Assembly (NCBI RefSeq): GCF_031845305.1
Contig: NZ_JAVREH010000018.1
Coordinates: 1 to 64,000, forward strand
Origin: Jatrophihabitans_A lederbergiae
GTDB lineage: Bacteria > Actinomycetota > Actinomycetes > Mycobacteriales > Jatrophihabitantaceae
Direction of reading: 5' to 3'
Length of the DNA stretch: 64,000 nt
Below, in pieces: positions 16,352 through 23,982 of the stretch. Within the stretch, counting starts at the first letter, position 1, and each line of letters starts with the position of its first letter. A program made the translations under genes and the position numbers. The notes under the pieces were generated by a model that saw only the letters and a program-made list of their open reading frames with translations, did no database searches and was not told the DNA's origin.

Positions 16352-17724
16352 GCTCGATCGAGCCGGGGAGTCTGCTCGAGGTTCGACACGCACAGCCGGA
16401 ACTTCCCGGTCGAGGACTCCGGCATCCGGTGGAGCACGTCGAACTCGACCTGGAACGGGAACTGCGTGTGGTGGACGATGCGCTCGACCAGCTGATTGCG
16501 CGTCGCGCGATCGAGACCGTCCGGGGCGTAGACGCGGATCGTCAACGCTTCCGGCCGGTCCTGGATCACCTGGAACCAGTGGATCAAGGGTTGCTGCATC
16601 AGCAGGTAACTGAAGAAGTACGAGTCGACGTGGCCCTGGCCCGGAACGACGATCAGGTCCTGCAGCCGTCCGGCGACCGACGAGATGCGGGGGAACGGCA
16701 GGATCGCATCGGCCGCGCGGGGGAGCAGGGCGGCAACGTCGCTGGTCTCGTACCGCAGCAACGGCATGGCCCGGTTGTTCAGCGGGGTGACGACGAGCTT
16801 GCCGCGCACGCCCTCCGGACAGGGCTGCAGGTCGTCGTCCAGGATCTCGACCACGACGTTCTCGGACTGAAGCAACATGCCGTTGTGGTCGGGGGATTCG
16901 TGCGCGACCACGTTGCTCTCGCGCATGCCGTACTTGTCGTACACCTCGCAGTTCAACGTCTGCTCGATGCGCTCGCGCAGCGCGGGCGGCAGCGGCTCGC
17001 TCGTCGCCTGCACCGCACGCAGCCCCTCGATGCGCAACCCGCGTCGAGCGGCCTCGCCGGTGATCAGGTGGATCGCGTTCGAGTAGGTGCTCACCAACGC
17101 CGGCCGGAAGGCGATCAGCTCGTCCAGGAAAGCCGCGATCAGCTCCGGGCTGAGCCGGAAGGTGTTGAACTCGCGTCGGTTGACCAGCCGGTTTTCCCAC
17201 TGCTCGATGCGCTGCTTCAGGCTCCAGTAGATCTCCGAGCCCCACAGCAGGACGAACGGGTCACCCAGCTTCCAGCCGCTGCACCAGGCGTAGGTGCGCA
17301 GCTGGTGCGCGCGCATCCACAGCCGGAAGTCCTGATCCTGGCTGAATTGGGCGCGCACGCCGGTGGAACCGCTGCTGAAGTTGACCTGCAGCGACTCGGT
17401 GTCCGCCTCGGACGACAGCAGGCGGTCCTGGTGCGCGGCCAGCCGAGCTCGCGAGAGCACCGGCAGCTTGGCCAGGTCGGCCGGCGTCGCGATGTCGTCG
17501 GGCTTCAGGCCGCGCTCGTCCATCAGCTCGCGGTAGTACGGCACGGTGCGGTAACTGTGGGCGACCAGGTCACGCAGCTTGGCGGCCTGGATCTCGTCGA
17601 TCTCGACCGGCGACTTCGTCTCGTTGGAGACCAGCCACTCCAGCCGGTCGCGCACCGCACCCCGGCCGCGCAGCGACATCTGTTTCCAGTAGATGGCCTC
17701 GGCCATCGAACGGTTCATCTTCAT
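16348..17724 (-). CDS. PaaK/CapK-like AMP-forming ligase
   Basis: A 458-residue adenylate-forming enzyme of the phenylacetate-CoA ligase / CapK group. HSYRTVPYYRELMDERGLKP near residue 50 is the typical entry segment (..vPfYr..f...G..p.di). VNFSSGSTGVRAQFSQDQDF is the ATP-binding P-loop (SSGSTG), YDKYGMRESNVVAHE is the Y..tE-like adenine pocket, and RYETSDVAALLP the hinge region. SVAGRLQDLIVVPGQGHVD and the final STGKFRL belong to the C-terminal domain. It probably activates a carboxylate as acyl-AMP for transfer to an amine or thiol; the substrate is unknown. ATG at 17724 overlaps the preceding stop (ATGA), and its own stop overlaps the ProRS-like start. Confidence 0.8.
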   Translation of the reverse strand: MKMNRSMAEAIYWKQMSLRGRGAVRDRLEWLVSNETKSPVEIDEIQAAKLRDLVAHSYRTVPYYRELMDERGLKPDDIATPADLAKLPVLSRARLAAHQDRLLSSEADTESLQVNFSSGSTGVRAQFSQDQDFRLWMRAHQLRTYAWCSGWKLGDPFVLLWGSEIYWSLKQRIEQWENRLVNRREFNTFRLSPELIAAFLDELIAFRPALVSTYSNAIHLITGEAARRGLRIEGLRAVQATSEPLPPALRERIEQTLNCEVYDKYGMRESNVVAHESPDHNGMLLQSENVVVEILDDDLQPCPEGVRGKLVVTPLNNRAMPLLRYETSDVAALLPRAADAILPFPRISSVAGRLQDLIVVPGQGHVDSYFFSYLLMQQPLIHWFQVIQDRPEALTIRVYAPDGLDRATRNQLVERIVHHTQFPFQVEFDVLHRMPESSTGKFRLCVSNLEQTPRLDRA

Positions 17725-18344
17725 GAGAACTCCAGGGGCGCCGCGCCCACGTCGGCGGCGAGTCGGTGGTGCCGCGCCAGCAGCTCGTCGAGCTCGTTGT
17801 CGTACCAGCGAGCCAGCAACGAGGAATGGCTGAACGACTGCGAGCTGTCGTCGATGTCCATGTTGGCGTCCCAGTCGTAGAACGCGACGGTGCGGCCGAT
17901 CGCGAGCCAGGACGAAATCCGCTCGTGGACGTCGGGTGGCACGACGTGCTCGAGCAGGTACAGGTATAACGGCAGGTAGATCAACAGCCGCGCGTCGACG
18001 ATGGGCAGCTCGACGTCGCCGAGCCGGAACCGCGAGCGGTCGTAGCGGTAACCGCCGCCGCGCTGGTCGTCCGGCGGCCGCTTCGCCGGCGTGCCGGCGA
18101 GCTGGGCGAGGTCGAGCTCGCCATCGACGATCTTCAGGCCCTGCCACACCGACTCGACCGAGCGGGCGCGCAGCTCGGGCCGTCCCGGCACCGGCAGGAC
18201 CGCCTCGTCCCACACTGTGAAGGGTCCGAGCGGGCGCCAGACACGCATCGGCGCCGCGCAGTCCTTGAAGGTGTCCACGCACAACGCGTCCGGATCGCCG
18301 AGCAGTTCCAGGCCGCGCAGCCGCGACACGGCAAGGGCCGTCAT
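17721..18344 (-). CDS. possible NADAR-type N-glycosidase
   Basis: A 207-residue protein without confident family recognition. The segment LRARSVESVWQGLKIVDGE followed by GTPAKR recalls the core of NADAR/YbiA proteins (Y.S.EH.YQ..K......I......ak), which hydrolyse the N-glycosidic bond of the pyrimidine nucleotides made by GTP cyclohydrolase II. Another conserved-looking part is ARLLIYLPLYLYLLEHVVPP, perhaps a buried helix. It is coupled by 4-nt overlaps to the cyclohydrolase II-like gene upstream and the adenylating enzyme downstream, which fits release of a free diaminopyrimidine. The function is an inference from a short motif plus position. Confidence 0.5.
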   Translation of the reverse strand: MTALAVSRLRGLELLGDPDALCVDTFKDCAAPMRVWRPLGPFTVWDEAVLPVPGRPELRARSVESVWQGLKIVDGELDLAQLAGTPAKRPPDDQRGGGYRYDRSRFRLGDVELPIVDARLLIYLPLYLYLLEHVVPPDVHERISSWLAIGRTVAFYDWDANMDIDDSSQSFSHSSLLARWYDNELDELLARHHRLAADVGAAPLEFS

Positions 18345-19522
18345 GGAGCCGACGTCCAGCCCGCGACCGAGCGCACGTAGGACCGGGCGACCTCGGGCTG
18401 CACGGGCGCGAGGTCGGGGCCGACCAGGCGGTAGGCGTGCCGGTTCTCGTCAGCGGCGAGCGGCGCCCACTGCGGCCTCTCGACCGTCCAGGCGTTGCGG
18501 CGTGACCAGTCGACCAGGCGGATGCCGGAGCTGGTCGCGGCCAGGGTGAGCAGCGGCGGCAGGTGCGGGTAGGGCGTCACGAGCGTGCGCACGCCCAGCT
18601 CGGCGAAGCCGTCGAGATCGGCCAGCCGCGGGAGGTCGGTCAGGTAGAGCACCTGCCGCTGCGCCGCGCCCACCCGCCCTGCCAGGTGCCGCACCTGCTC
18701 GGCGATGTCGTCCCAGCTCGCCTCGACGTGCTCGGTAGGGGCGACGCCGGGCTCGGCCAGCGCCGCGGCCACGGTCTGCGGACGGTCGGCGACCGATGCC
18801 TGCAACGGCTCGAGGACGTCGGCGTGGGTCGCGAACGACCACGCGTAGCCGAGATCCTCCTTCTCCAGCATCAGCGTGCTCATGTTCTCGACGGTGAGCT
18901 CGGCCTCCAGCGGCGCGCGCGTGACGTCGAACCCGGCCTCCTCCAGCAACGCGACGCGAGCCGCGTTGTTGCTCATCAAGGCGATGGTTCGGGTGCCGAC
19001 CGCGCGCAGCAGCTGCGGTACGGGTGTGTAGTCCCGGCTGTCCCACAGCGCGCCGATGCGCACGAAGACCTCGCTTGTGTCGAGATCCTCCTGCTGGCGC
19101 AGCTGGTAGATGTCGAAGTGGGCGGCCATGCCCGCGCCGCGGGCATCCTGGTCGACGGCGTACAGCAGGATGCCGCGGCCTGCCTCGATGATCGTCCGCA
19201 ACGACGTGCGCCACTGCCAGCCGCAGTCGCACTGCAGCGACCCGAACAGATGCCCGAAGGCGCATGCCGACTCGATGCGCAACAGCGCCGGCTCCGACCC
19301 GCCGATGTCACCCAGCGTCGCGATCACGTAGCGACCGGTCGGGAACCCCACGTAGTACAGCGTGAAACGCGCCTTCACGTCGTCGATGCCAAGCGGCAGC
19401 GACGCCGGGCCGTGGACGTCGACGCCTTCCGGTAGTGCGGCGAGATCGAAGCCGCCGGCCAGCAGCCGTTCGCGATCAGCGGCCGTGACCGACACGGGCG
19501 TGGTCATCTCCGGGCGGCTCAA
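18341..19522 (-). CDS. GTP cyclohydrolase II-like protein
   Basis: A 393-residue protein. The N-terminal half is RibA-like: CAFGHLFGSLQCDCG has the three zinc cysteines with the C-x10-C-x-C spacing of GTP cyclohydrolase II; DQDARGAGMAAHFDIY corresponds to QEGRGIGL..K..AY; and WDSRDYTPVPQLLRAVG and MSNNAARVALLEEAGFDV match D.RdY..a.qiL and TNNp.K...L...Gi.v. Known enzymes open GTP to a diamino-ribosylaminopyrimidinone, the entry step to riboflavin and some azapteridine toxins. The C-terminal 170 residues are extra and unassigned. A TTG start at 19522 (GAGG upstream) overlaps the cupin stop; ATG at 19507 is the alternative. Confidence 0.8.
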   Translation of the reverse strand: MSRPEMTTPVSVTAADRERLLAGGFDLAALPEGVDVHGPASLPLGIDDVKARFTLYYVGFPTGRYVIATLGDIGGSEPALLRIESACAFGHLFGSLQCDCGWQWRTSLRTIIEAGRGILLYAVDQDARGAGMAAHFDIYQLRQQEDLDTSEVFVRIGALWDSRDYTPVPQLLRAVGTRTIALMSNNAARVALLEEAGFDVTRAPLEAELTVENMSTLMLEKEDLGYAWSFATHADVLEPLQASVADRPQTVAAALAEPGVAPTEHVEASWDDIAEQVRHLAGRVGAAQRQVLYLTDLPRLADLDGFAELGVRTLVTPYPHLPPLLTLAATSSGIRLVDWSRRNAWTVERPQWAPLAADENRHAYRLVGPDLAPVQPEVARSYVRSVAGWTSAP

Positions 19523-19941
19523 TGGGGCGCCTCGACGAGGGTCATCCGGTCGGGCGCGGACACCGGCATGTGCGGCACGCCGAACGCGAGGAAGGAGATG
19601 CCGCGGTCGATAGCTGCGCTGACGCCGTGCGGGTACTTGGCCGGGACGTAGATCGAGTCCCCGTCGACGACGACGTAGTCGACGCCGTCGATCGTGATGG
19701 AGCCCTTGCCCTCCTGCACGACGAGGATGTGCGCGCCGGGATGGGTGTGCAGCTCGAACGCTCTACCGGCCGCCATCGTGATGGAGTCGAGCCCGATCGC
19801 GTCGCCGTTGTCCAGGAACGCGACGGCTCCCGACAGGCCGAATACGCCCTGCAGAACGCCGCCGGCGCCGTCCGACACCTCCTCCTGCGGACAGTCGCGC
19901 AGGTTCACGATGTGCTGCTGGGGGTCGAATGCCGCTTGCAT
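19519..19941 (-). CDS. cupin-domain protein
   Basis: A 140-residue single-domain cupin. The first motif is FELHTHPGAHILVVQEGKG with two histidines and a glutamate as metal ligands, and the second is PAKYPHGVSAAID with the last histidine. Small cupins act as metal-dependent isomerases, dioxygenases or sensors. Here the gene sits between a ThrRS-like and a GTP cyclohydrolase II-like gene. A cupin joined to a tRNA synthetase-like domain is known to make N-N bonds (MetRS-cupin hydrazine synthetases), so a partnership with the neighbouring synthetase fold is possible. ATG at 19941; a gap of 53 nt follows the ThrRS-like gene. Confidence 0.8.
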   Translation of the reverse strand: MQAAFDPQQHIVNLRDCPQEEVSDGAGGVLQGVFGLSGAVAFLDNGDAIGLDSITMAAGRAFELHTHPGAHILVVQEGKGSITIDGVDYVVVDGDSIYVPAKYPHGVSAAIDRGISFLAFGVPHMPVSAPDRMTLVEAPH

Positions 19942-19994
19942 GAGAACTCTCCTGTGGTCCGGTGTCGCTGGCGGTCTGTTGTCCGGGGTTCGGC

Positions 19995-21365
19995 TCACGC
20001 GAAGGTGGGCGACCGCGAGCAGTACGTCGGCGGCGCGGCCGCCGTCCCGTCCGCAGCCAGTCGGTGCGCCAGCCGGGCCCCGGTGGTGGCCAGCCGCGCG
20101 CCGCCGCGCTGGCGAACCTCCGCCAGCTCGACCTCGTCGCCGACGACGGCGACGTAGGGGATCCAGCGGCTCTCGCTGTCGCGTACGCGCCGACGCACCG
20201 GCTCGTCGCGGTCGTCGATCTCGGTGCGCACCCCGCGGGCCTGCAGGTCGCAGGCGATTCCCTGCGCGTGGGCCAGGTGCTCGGGGCGCACCGGCAATAT
20301 CCGCACCTGCACCGGAGCCAGCCAGTCCGGCCAGCTCGGCGGCGCGGCGTCGAGTCCGTCGAGTAGATGCACCAGAACCCAGCGCTCGAGCGATCCGGTG
20401 GCGCTGTGCACGATCGTGACCGGACCGGTGTCCCGCGGATGCCAGTGCTGGCCGTTGAGGTCGTCGAGCTGCCCGTGCATCGTTCGCAACCCACGAGGGT
20501 CGTAGATGTTGTGTAGCAGGCGGTAGTAGTGCTTGCGGCGCGAGATCAGCTCCAACGCCACCGCCCGCCCGCTGCGATCGCTCCAGCGCTGGATGGCCGT
20601 GATCGACTCGGCGTCGCCCGCCACGGCCGTCATCGCCACGGCGTGATCGACCGGTTGCATCGCGTCGACGCACGAGAGCTGGGCGTCTAGCACCTCGAAG
20701 TACTCGGCCATGCCTGACGCCGCGTCGCTACACACGCTGTGGCAGTCGAAGAAGTCGAAGGATCTTGTGCGCTGCAGGCCGTTCAGCTCGCCACTGCGGT
20801 TGCGGCGGAATCCCGCGACCTGCTCGTGCCACCGCCACGGCATCTGCGCCCCGTCCGCGGTGACGTCGTCGAGCAGCGTGAAGAAGCCGGGATCAGCGCC
20901 GTAGCGCAGCAGCATCGGGTCGTCGCGACCTGTGCCGCGGACCTCGTAGATCCGTTCGCGGAAGCTGCCGGCCAGCTCCGAGAGCCGCTCATCCCACTGC
21001 ACCAGTGCAGGCGTGATCACCGGGCTGGACATGAGGTCGTGGGTCAGGAAGTGCTCGAGCCGGTCGCAGATCAGCGTTCGTAGGACGACGCCGGCCGGGA
21101 ACCACCGGATGTGGCCGGCCTCGGCGTCGCCGTCCGGGGCGGCCAGGCGCAGCGCGGCCAGCGTCGCGCCGATCGGCGGCGCGTGATAGTCGGGCGCCCC
21201 GGTCGCGCGGCGCTCAAGCAGTCCAGCGAGGGCGGCGTTGTCGACGGCAGGGATGTCGGCCAGTGGCGTCGGCTCCTGCCCGGGCCGCACCAGGACGTGG
21301 GTGTGCTCGATGCCCGCGACGACGCGCTCACGCGCGCCCACAGGAGTCGGGGCCGGATCGGTCAT
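19995..21365 (-). CDS. archaeal-type threonyl-tRNA synthetase-like protein
   Basis: A 456-residue class II synthetase-fold protein lacking TGS and editing domains. FRRNRSGELNGLQRTRSFDF followed by FDCHSVCSD matches motif 2 of archaeal ThrRS (FRREQRGEL.GLRR.RAF...DMHTL). VTIVHSATGSLERWVLVHLL matches motif 3 (HCSPSGSIERLIY). WPDWLAPVQVRILPVRPEHL begins the anticodon-binding domain. Of the three zinc ligands that hold threonine in true ThrRS, both histidines are kept, but the cysteine position (FAACFGQF in archaea) appears as RYGADPGFF with aspartate. This suggests changed amino acid choice or loss of zinc. It is probably a biosynthetic enzyme, starting 4 nt after the Rieske gene. Confidence 0.78.
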   Translation of the reverse strand: MTDPAPTPVGARERVVAGIEHTHVLVRPGQEPTPLADIPAVDNAALAGLLERRATGAPDYHAPPIGATLAALRLAAPDGDAEAGHIRWFPAGVVLRTLICDRLEHFLTHDLMSSPVITPALVQWDERLSELAGSFRERIYEVRGTGRDDPMLLRYGADPGFFTLLDDVTADGAQMPWRWHEQVAGFRRNRSGELNGLQRTRSFDFFDCHSVCSDAASGMAEYFEVLDAQLSCVDAMQPVDHAVAMTAVAGDAESITAIQRWSDRSGRAVALELISRRKHYYRLLHNIYDPRGLRTMHGQLDDLNGQHWHPRDTGPVTIVHSATGSLERWVLVHLLDGLDAAPPSWPDWLAPVQVRILPVRPEHLAHAQGIACDLQARGVRTEIDDRDEPVRRRVRDSESRWIPYVAVVGDEVELAEVRQRGGARLATTGARLAHRLAADGTAAAPPTYCSRSPTFA

Positions 21366-21369
21366 CGCG

Positions 21370-22500
21370 TCACCGCGGCAGCAGGACAGCCGTTGTTGCG
21401 GTACGCCGGGGCAGGTCGACGACGTCGACGAGGTCGCTGTTGCGGGGCGGGAGGCCGTCGGCGGCGCGAGCGATCTCGGCGAACAGCATGTGCCGGAACA
21501 TCGTAATGCCGCGGTCGGCGACTCCGAGCCGCTCGCGGGTGCGGTCGAGGATCGAGCCCTGCGAGGCCCAGACCACGGCGTCCTGCCCGTCGATGGAATC
21601 GAGATCCCAGCTGCCGTCCGGGCGGCGGGTGGTGGACGGTGCGACGGTGACGGACGGCTCGTCGGCGTCGCGGCCCTCCCACCAGATGTGCAGGGTGTGT
21701 TCGTCGTCGATCGGCGTCCGGAACTGCATGCCGCGGTAGGACGGACTGCAGTGGTAGAGAATTCCCGGAAAGATCAGCTGCTGCCCGATTTCCCAGTCTT
21801 CGCCTGCCTCGTCGCGGCTCTCGCCCACCAGTCGCCGGCGCTTGACGAGGCCTAGCGGAGTCTCCTCGAACGCCAGCTCGTCGTGCGGGCGGACGGCGAA
21901 GGGCTCGGGCGCGCCGCGAAGGCGCGACTGCGCATTGCGGAAGTGGCCGTGCAGCCACTCCAGGTGGGTGGGATCCATGCCGTTCTCGGCGATCTGCAAC
22001 CAGTTGCACGGCAGCACGTCGATCCGGACGGTGATCGCGTCCGGATCGGCCAGCGGCCCGAGCGCGGTGATGCCGGGTGCGGGATCGGCGGTCCCGCCGA
22101 GATGGCCGAAGACGAGGCCACCGCGCTCGAGTACCGGCAGCGACCTGGTGCTCGCGAGCTCGGTGAGACGTGAACCGGCCGGTTCGTTTGGGGTCTCGAC
22201 GCACATACCGGAACGGTCGAATGCCCAACCGTGGTAGGCGCAGCGGAGCACCTGGCCTTCCACGAAGCCGAGCGCGAGGGACGCGCCGCGATGCGGGCAG
22301 CGGGCGGGCACCAGACCCAGCTCGCCGTCCTCGGTGCGGAACAGCGCGAGGTTCTCGCCGAGCAACCGCACCGCCTGCACCGTGCCGGGGGCGACCGCCG
22401 GCCCGGCCGCGATCGGATGCCAGTAGGAGCGCAGGAGTTGGCCGGTCGGGGTGCCGGGCCCGACGTGGGTCAGGGTGTTGTTCTGCTCGGCGCTCAGCAC
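21370..22500 (-). CDS. Rieske non-heme iron oxygenase
   Basis: A 376-residue Rieske oxygenase alpha-subunit-like protein. The [2Fe-2S] ligands are in ARCPHRGASLALG and RCAYHGWAFD (C-x-H...C-x2-H). The mononuclear iron site is in ENGMDPTHLEWLHGHF, with its two histidines and upstream asparagine/aspartate. Such enzymes hydroxylate, desaturate or demethylate small molecules and need a separate reductase, which is not seen in the window. It is the first gene of the leftward operon; a TATAAT-like box lies about 105 nt upstream. It probably oxidises an aromatic or heterocyclic intermediate of the product. Confidence 0.88.
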   Translation of the reverse strand: MLSAEQNNTLTHVGPGTPTGQLLRSYWHPIAAGPAVAPGTVQAVRLLGENLALFRTEDGELGLVPARCPHRGASLALGFVEGQVLRCAYHGWAFDRSGMCVETPNEPAGSRLTELASTRSLPVLERGGLVFGHLGGTADPAPGITALGPLADPDAITVRIDVLPCNWLQIAENGMDPTHLEWLHGHFRNAQSRLRGAPEPFAVRPHDELAFEETPLGLVKRRRLVGESRDEAGEDWEIGQQLIFPGILYHCSPSYRGMQFRTPIDDEHTLHIWWEGRDADEPSVTVAPSTTRRPDGSWDLDSIDGQDAVVWASQGSILDRTRERLGVADRGITMFRHMLFAEIARAADGLPPRNSDLVDVVDLPRRTATTAVLLPR

Positions 22501-22591
22501 GGCGCGTCCGAGGATCGAGCCGATGCTGAGTTGAACGTCATCGAGCCTCGATCCGGTCTGGTCATCGGGCGGGACACAGCTCCCGAACGAA

Positions 22592-22608
22592 CGATATCGA
22601 TCATTATA
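22592..22608 (-). promoter_or_regulatory. Candidate promoter -10 box and palindrome for the leftward operon
   Basis: Read leftward, a perfect TATAAT occurs at 22608-22603 in otherwise GC-rich DNA. The palindrome CGATATCG at 22592-22599 lies just downstream and could be an operator. No convincing -35 hexamer is seen at 17 bases. It is placed to drive the Rieske gene and the ten genes behind it. Confidence 0.4.
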
Positions 22609-22637
22609 CCCACTGTCACTCGCAATCTCCCCTGCGG

Positions 22638-23849
22638 TCAGGTGATTGGCGGGAGCTCGTGCAGCCGCTCGATGAGCTCGCCCATGGAGCGGTGCGCCGA
22701 CCGTGCGTACCTGTCACGCCAGGCGTCCGCCGTGCGTAGGCGTTGATCGGCGGCAGCCGCGGGCGGGGGGACAGGGGCGCGGCCGACGGGCAGCACGGTC
22801 GTCCACAGCGGCTCGGGTGTCGCGCCTCGGATGAGCTTGGGCACGCAGCCCTCGGGGCCGAAGTGCAGCCGCCGGGCGCCGAGGCGGAAGGCCGCGAGCA
22901 TCGGCGCGCGATAGCCGACCTCGAAGTACTCGTCGCCGCGCAGTCCGGGTCTGGCGCCGTACGCGCGCGTGTGCACCGACGTGCCGTCGGTGAGCAGCAC
23001 GACGCAGGCTATGGGCTCGTCTGCGGCGTCGCGCAACAGCACTAGGCGCGCACGATCGCCCATCACCCGCGCGAGCTGGCTGACGTAGTCGAGCCAGTCG
23101 GTCGGACGCAGCCCGAGCGTGTCGGCGTGCTGTGCCAGGAGATCGGCCGCCACCGGGAGCTCGTCGACAAGCGGGCCCTCGGTCTCGGTCGAGCCCGCGG
23201 CGACGATGCGGGCGGCCTGCTTGCGCAGCTTGCGGCTGCGGTCGCTGCCGAGCCATCGGTGGTAGTCGAGCTCGGCCAGGGCCGGGGTCTCGCCGTGGAA
23301 CCTGTCGAGCTCGAGCGCGAGGTCGACGATGGCGAAGTACGTGGTGTCGACGGCGTGCGGCTCGGCCCGCGCGAGCGTCGCCCAGCTGGCCGAGTCGACG
23401 AACGCGGCGGTGACGGTGCGCGCGCCGGCCTCGACCGCGTGCTCGCGCGCCGCGCTGAGGAGAAGGCCGGCCACCTCGGCCGCGTCGGTGGGCGACAGTG
23501 CGGGATCGACCAGCAGACCGTTGCGGTAGCCGGATCGCGAACCGACCAGCAGCGAGGGGTACAGGCCGTCGGCCGGCGCGCCGGTGAGCGCGGCGAGGTC
23601 GTAGTAGGGGTTCGCTTCGTCGGACGTCAGGTAGGCGGGCAGCACGCCGAGCAACCGGCCCTCCGCGTCGACGGCGCTGAGGTACCGGACGACGGTGCGT
23701 GGGCTCGATTCGACCGACTCGACGAAGGGCAGCGACAGCGTCACGCCGAGCGCGCGTGCGCTGAGTCCCCAGAAGTCGGCCAGCGCGGGGTGCCCCTGAC
23801 GAAGTTCGGCGATCGACTCATGCTGTGCGATCGAGACAGGGGCCGACAT
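22638..23849 (-). CDS. GNAT/FemAB-like acyltransferase
   Basis: A 403-residue protein resembling the BioF2-like / FemAB-related acetyltransferase group. LDYHRWLGSDRSRKLRKQAA fits the family's helix that binds the acyl donor, and RAYGARPGLRGDEYFEVGYR followed by LRLHFGPEG-type sequence (ARRLHFGPEGCVPKLIRGA) matches the second GNAT half. Relatives transfer an acyl or aminoacyl group, some from aminoacyl-tRNA. With synthetase-like enzymes nearby, an aminoacyl transfer role is possible. ATG at 23849 is chosen; the frame further upstream overlaps the divergent promoter region. It ends 137 nt before the Rieske gene. Confidence 0.7.
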   Translation of the reverse strand: MSAPVSIAQHESIAELRQGHPALADFWGLSARALGVTLSLPFVESVESSPRTVVRYLSAVDAEGRLLGVLPAYLTSDEANPYYDLAALTGAPADGLYPSLLVGSRSGYRNGLLVDPALSPTDAAEVAGLLLSAAREHAVEAGARTVTAAFVDSASWATLARAEPHAVDTTYFAIVDLALELDRFHGETPALAELDYHRWLGSDRSRKLRKQAARIVAAGSTETEGPLVDELPVAADLLAQHADTLGLRPTDWLDYVSQLARVMGDRARLVLLRDAADEPIACVVLLTDGTSVHTRAYGARPGLRGDEYFEVGYRAPMLAAFRLGARRLHFGPEGCVPKLIRGATPEPLWTTVLPVGRAPVPPPAAAADQRLRTADAWRDRYARSAHRSMGELIERLHELPPIT

Positions 23850-23911
23850 GTCGCCGATCGTACGAAAGGCCGGTAACAACGACGGCCGAGGGGCGGTTGT
23901 CCGCACTTGTG

Positions 23912-23928
23912 CTGTTACAATGGTACAG
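23912..23928 (+). promoter_or_regulatory. Candidate promoter/operator between divergent cluster arms
   Basis: TACAAT at 23916-23921 is a good -10 candidate for the rightward ATP-grasp gene. It sits inside an imperfect palindrome (TGTTACAATGGTACA, outer TGT/ACA arms), so a repressor could bind over it. The region 23850-23982 separates the leftward GNAT-like gene from the rightward arm. Confidence 0.35.
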
Positions 23929-23982
23929 CTCACTCCAATGTTCACGTTGCGGACCGCCTCGCCGACGGGAAGGGTGTCGCAC

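Noticed and set aside
16249..17880. 543-residue rightward frame opposite the PaaK-like gene
   Set aside because: Mirror frame; the leftward frame has SSGSTG and all adenylating-enzyme motifs.
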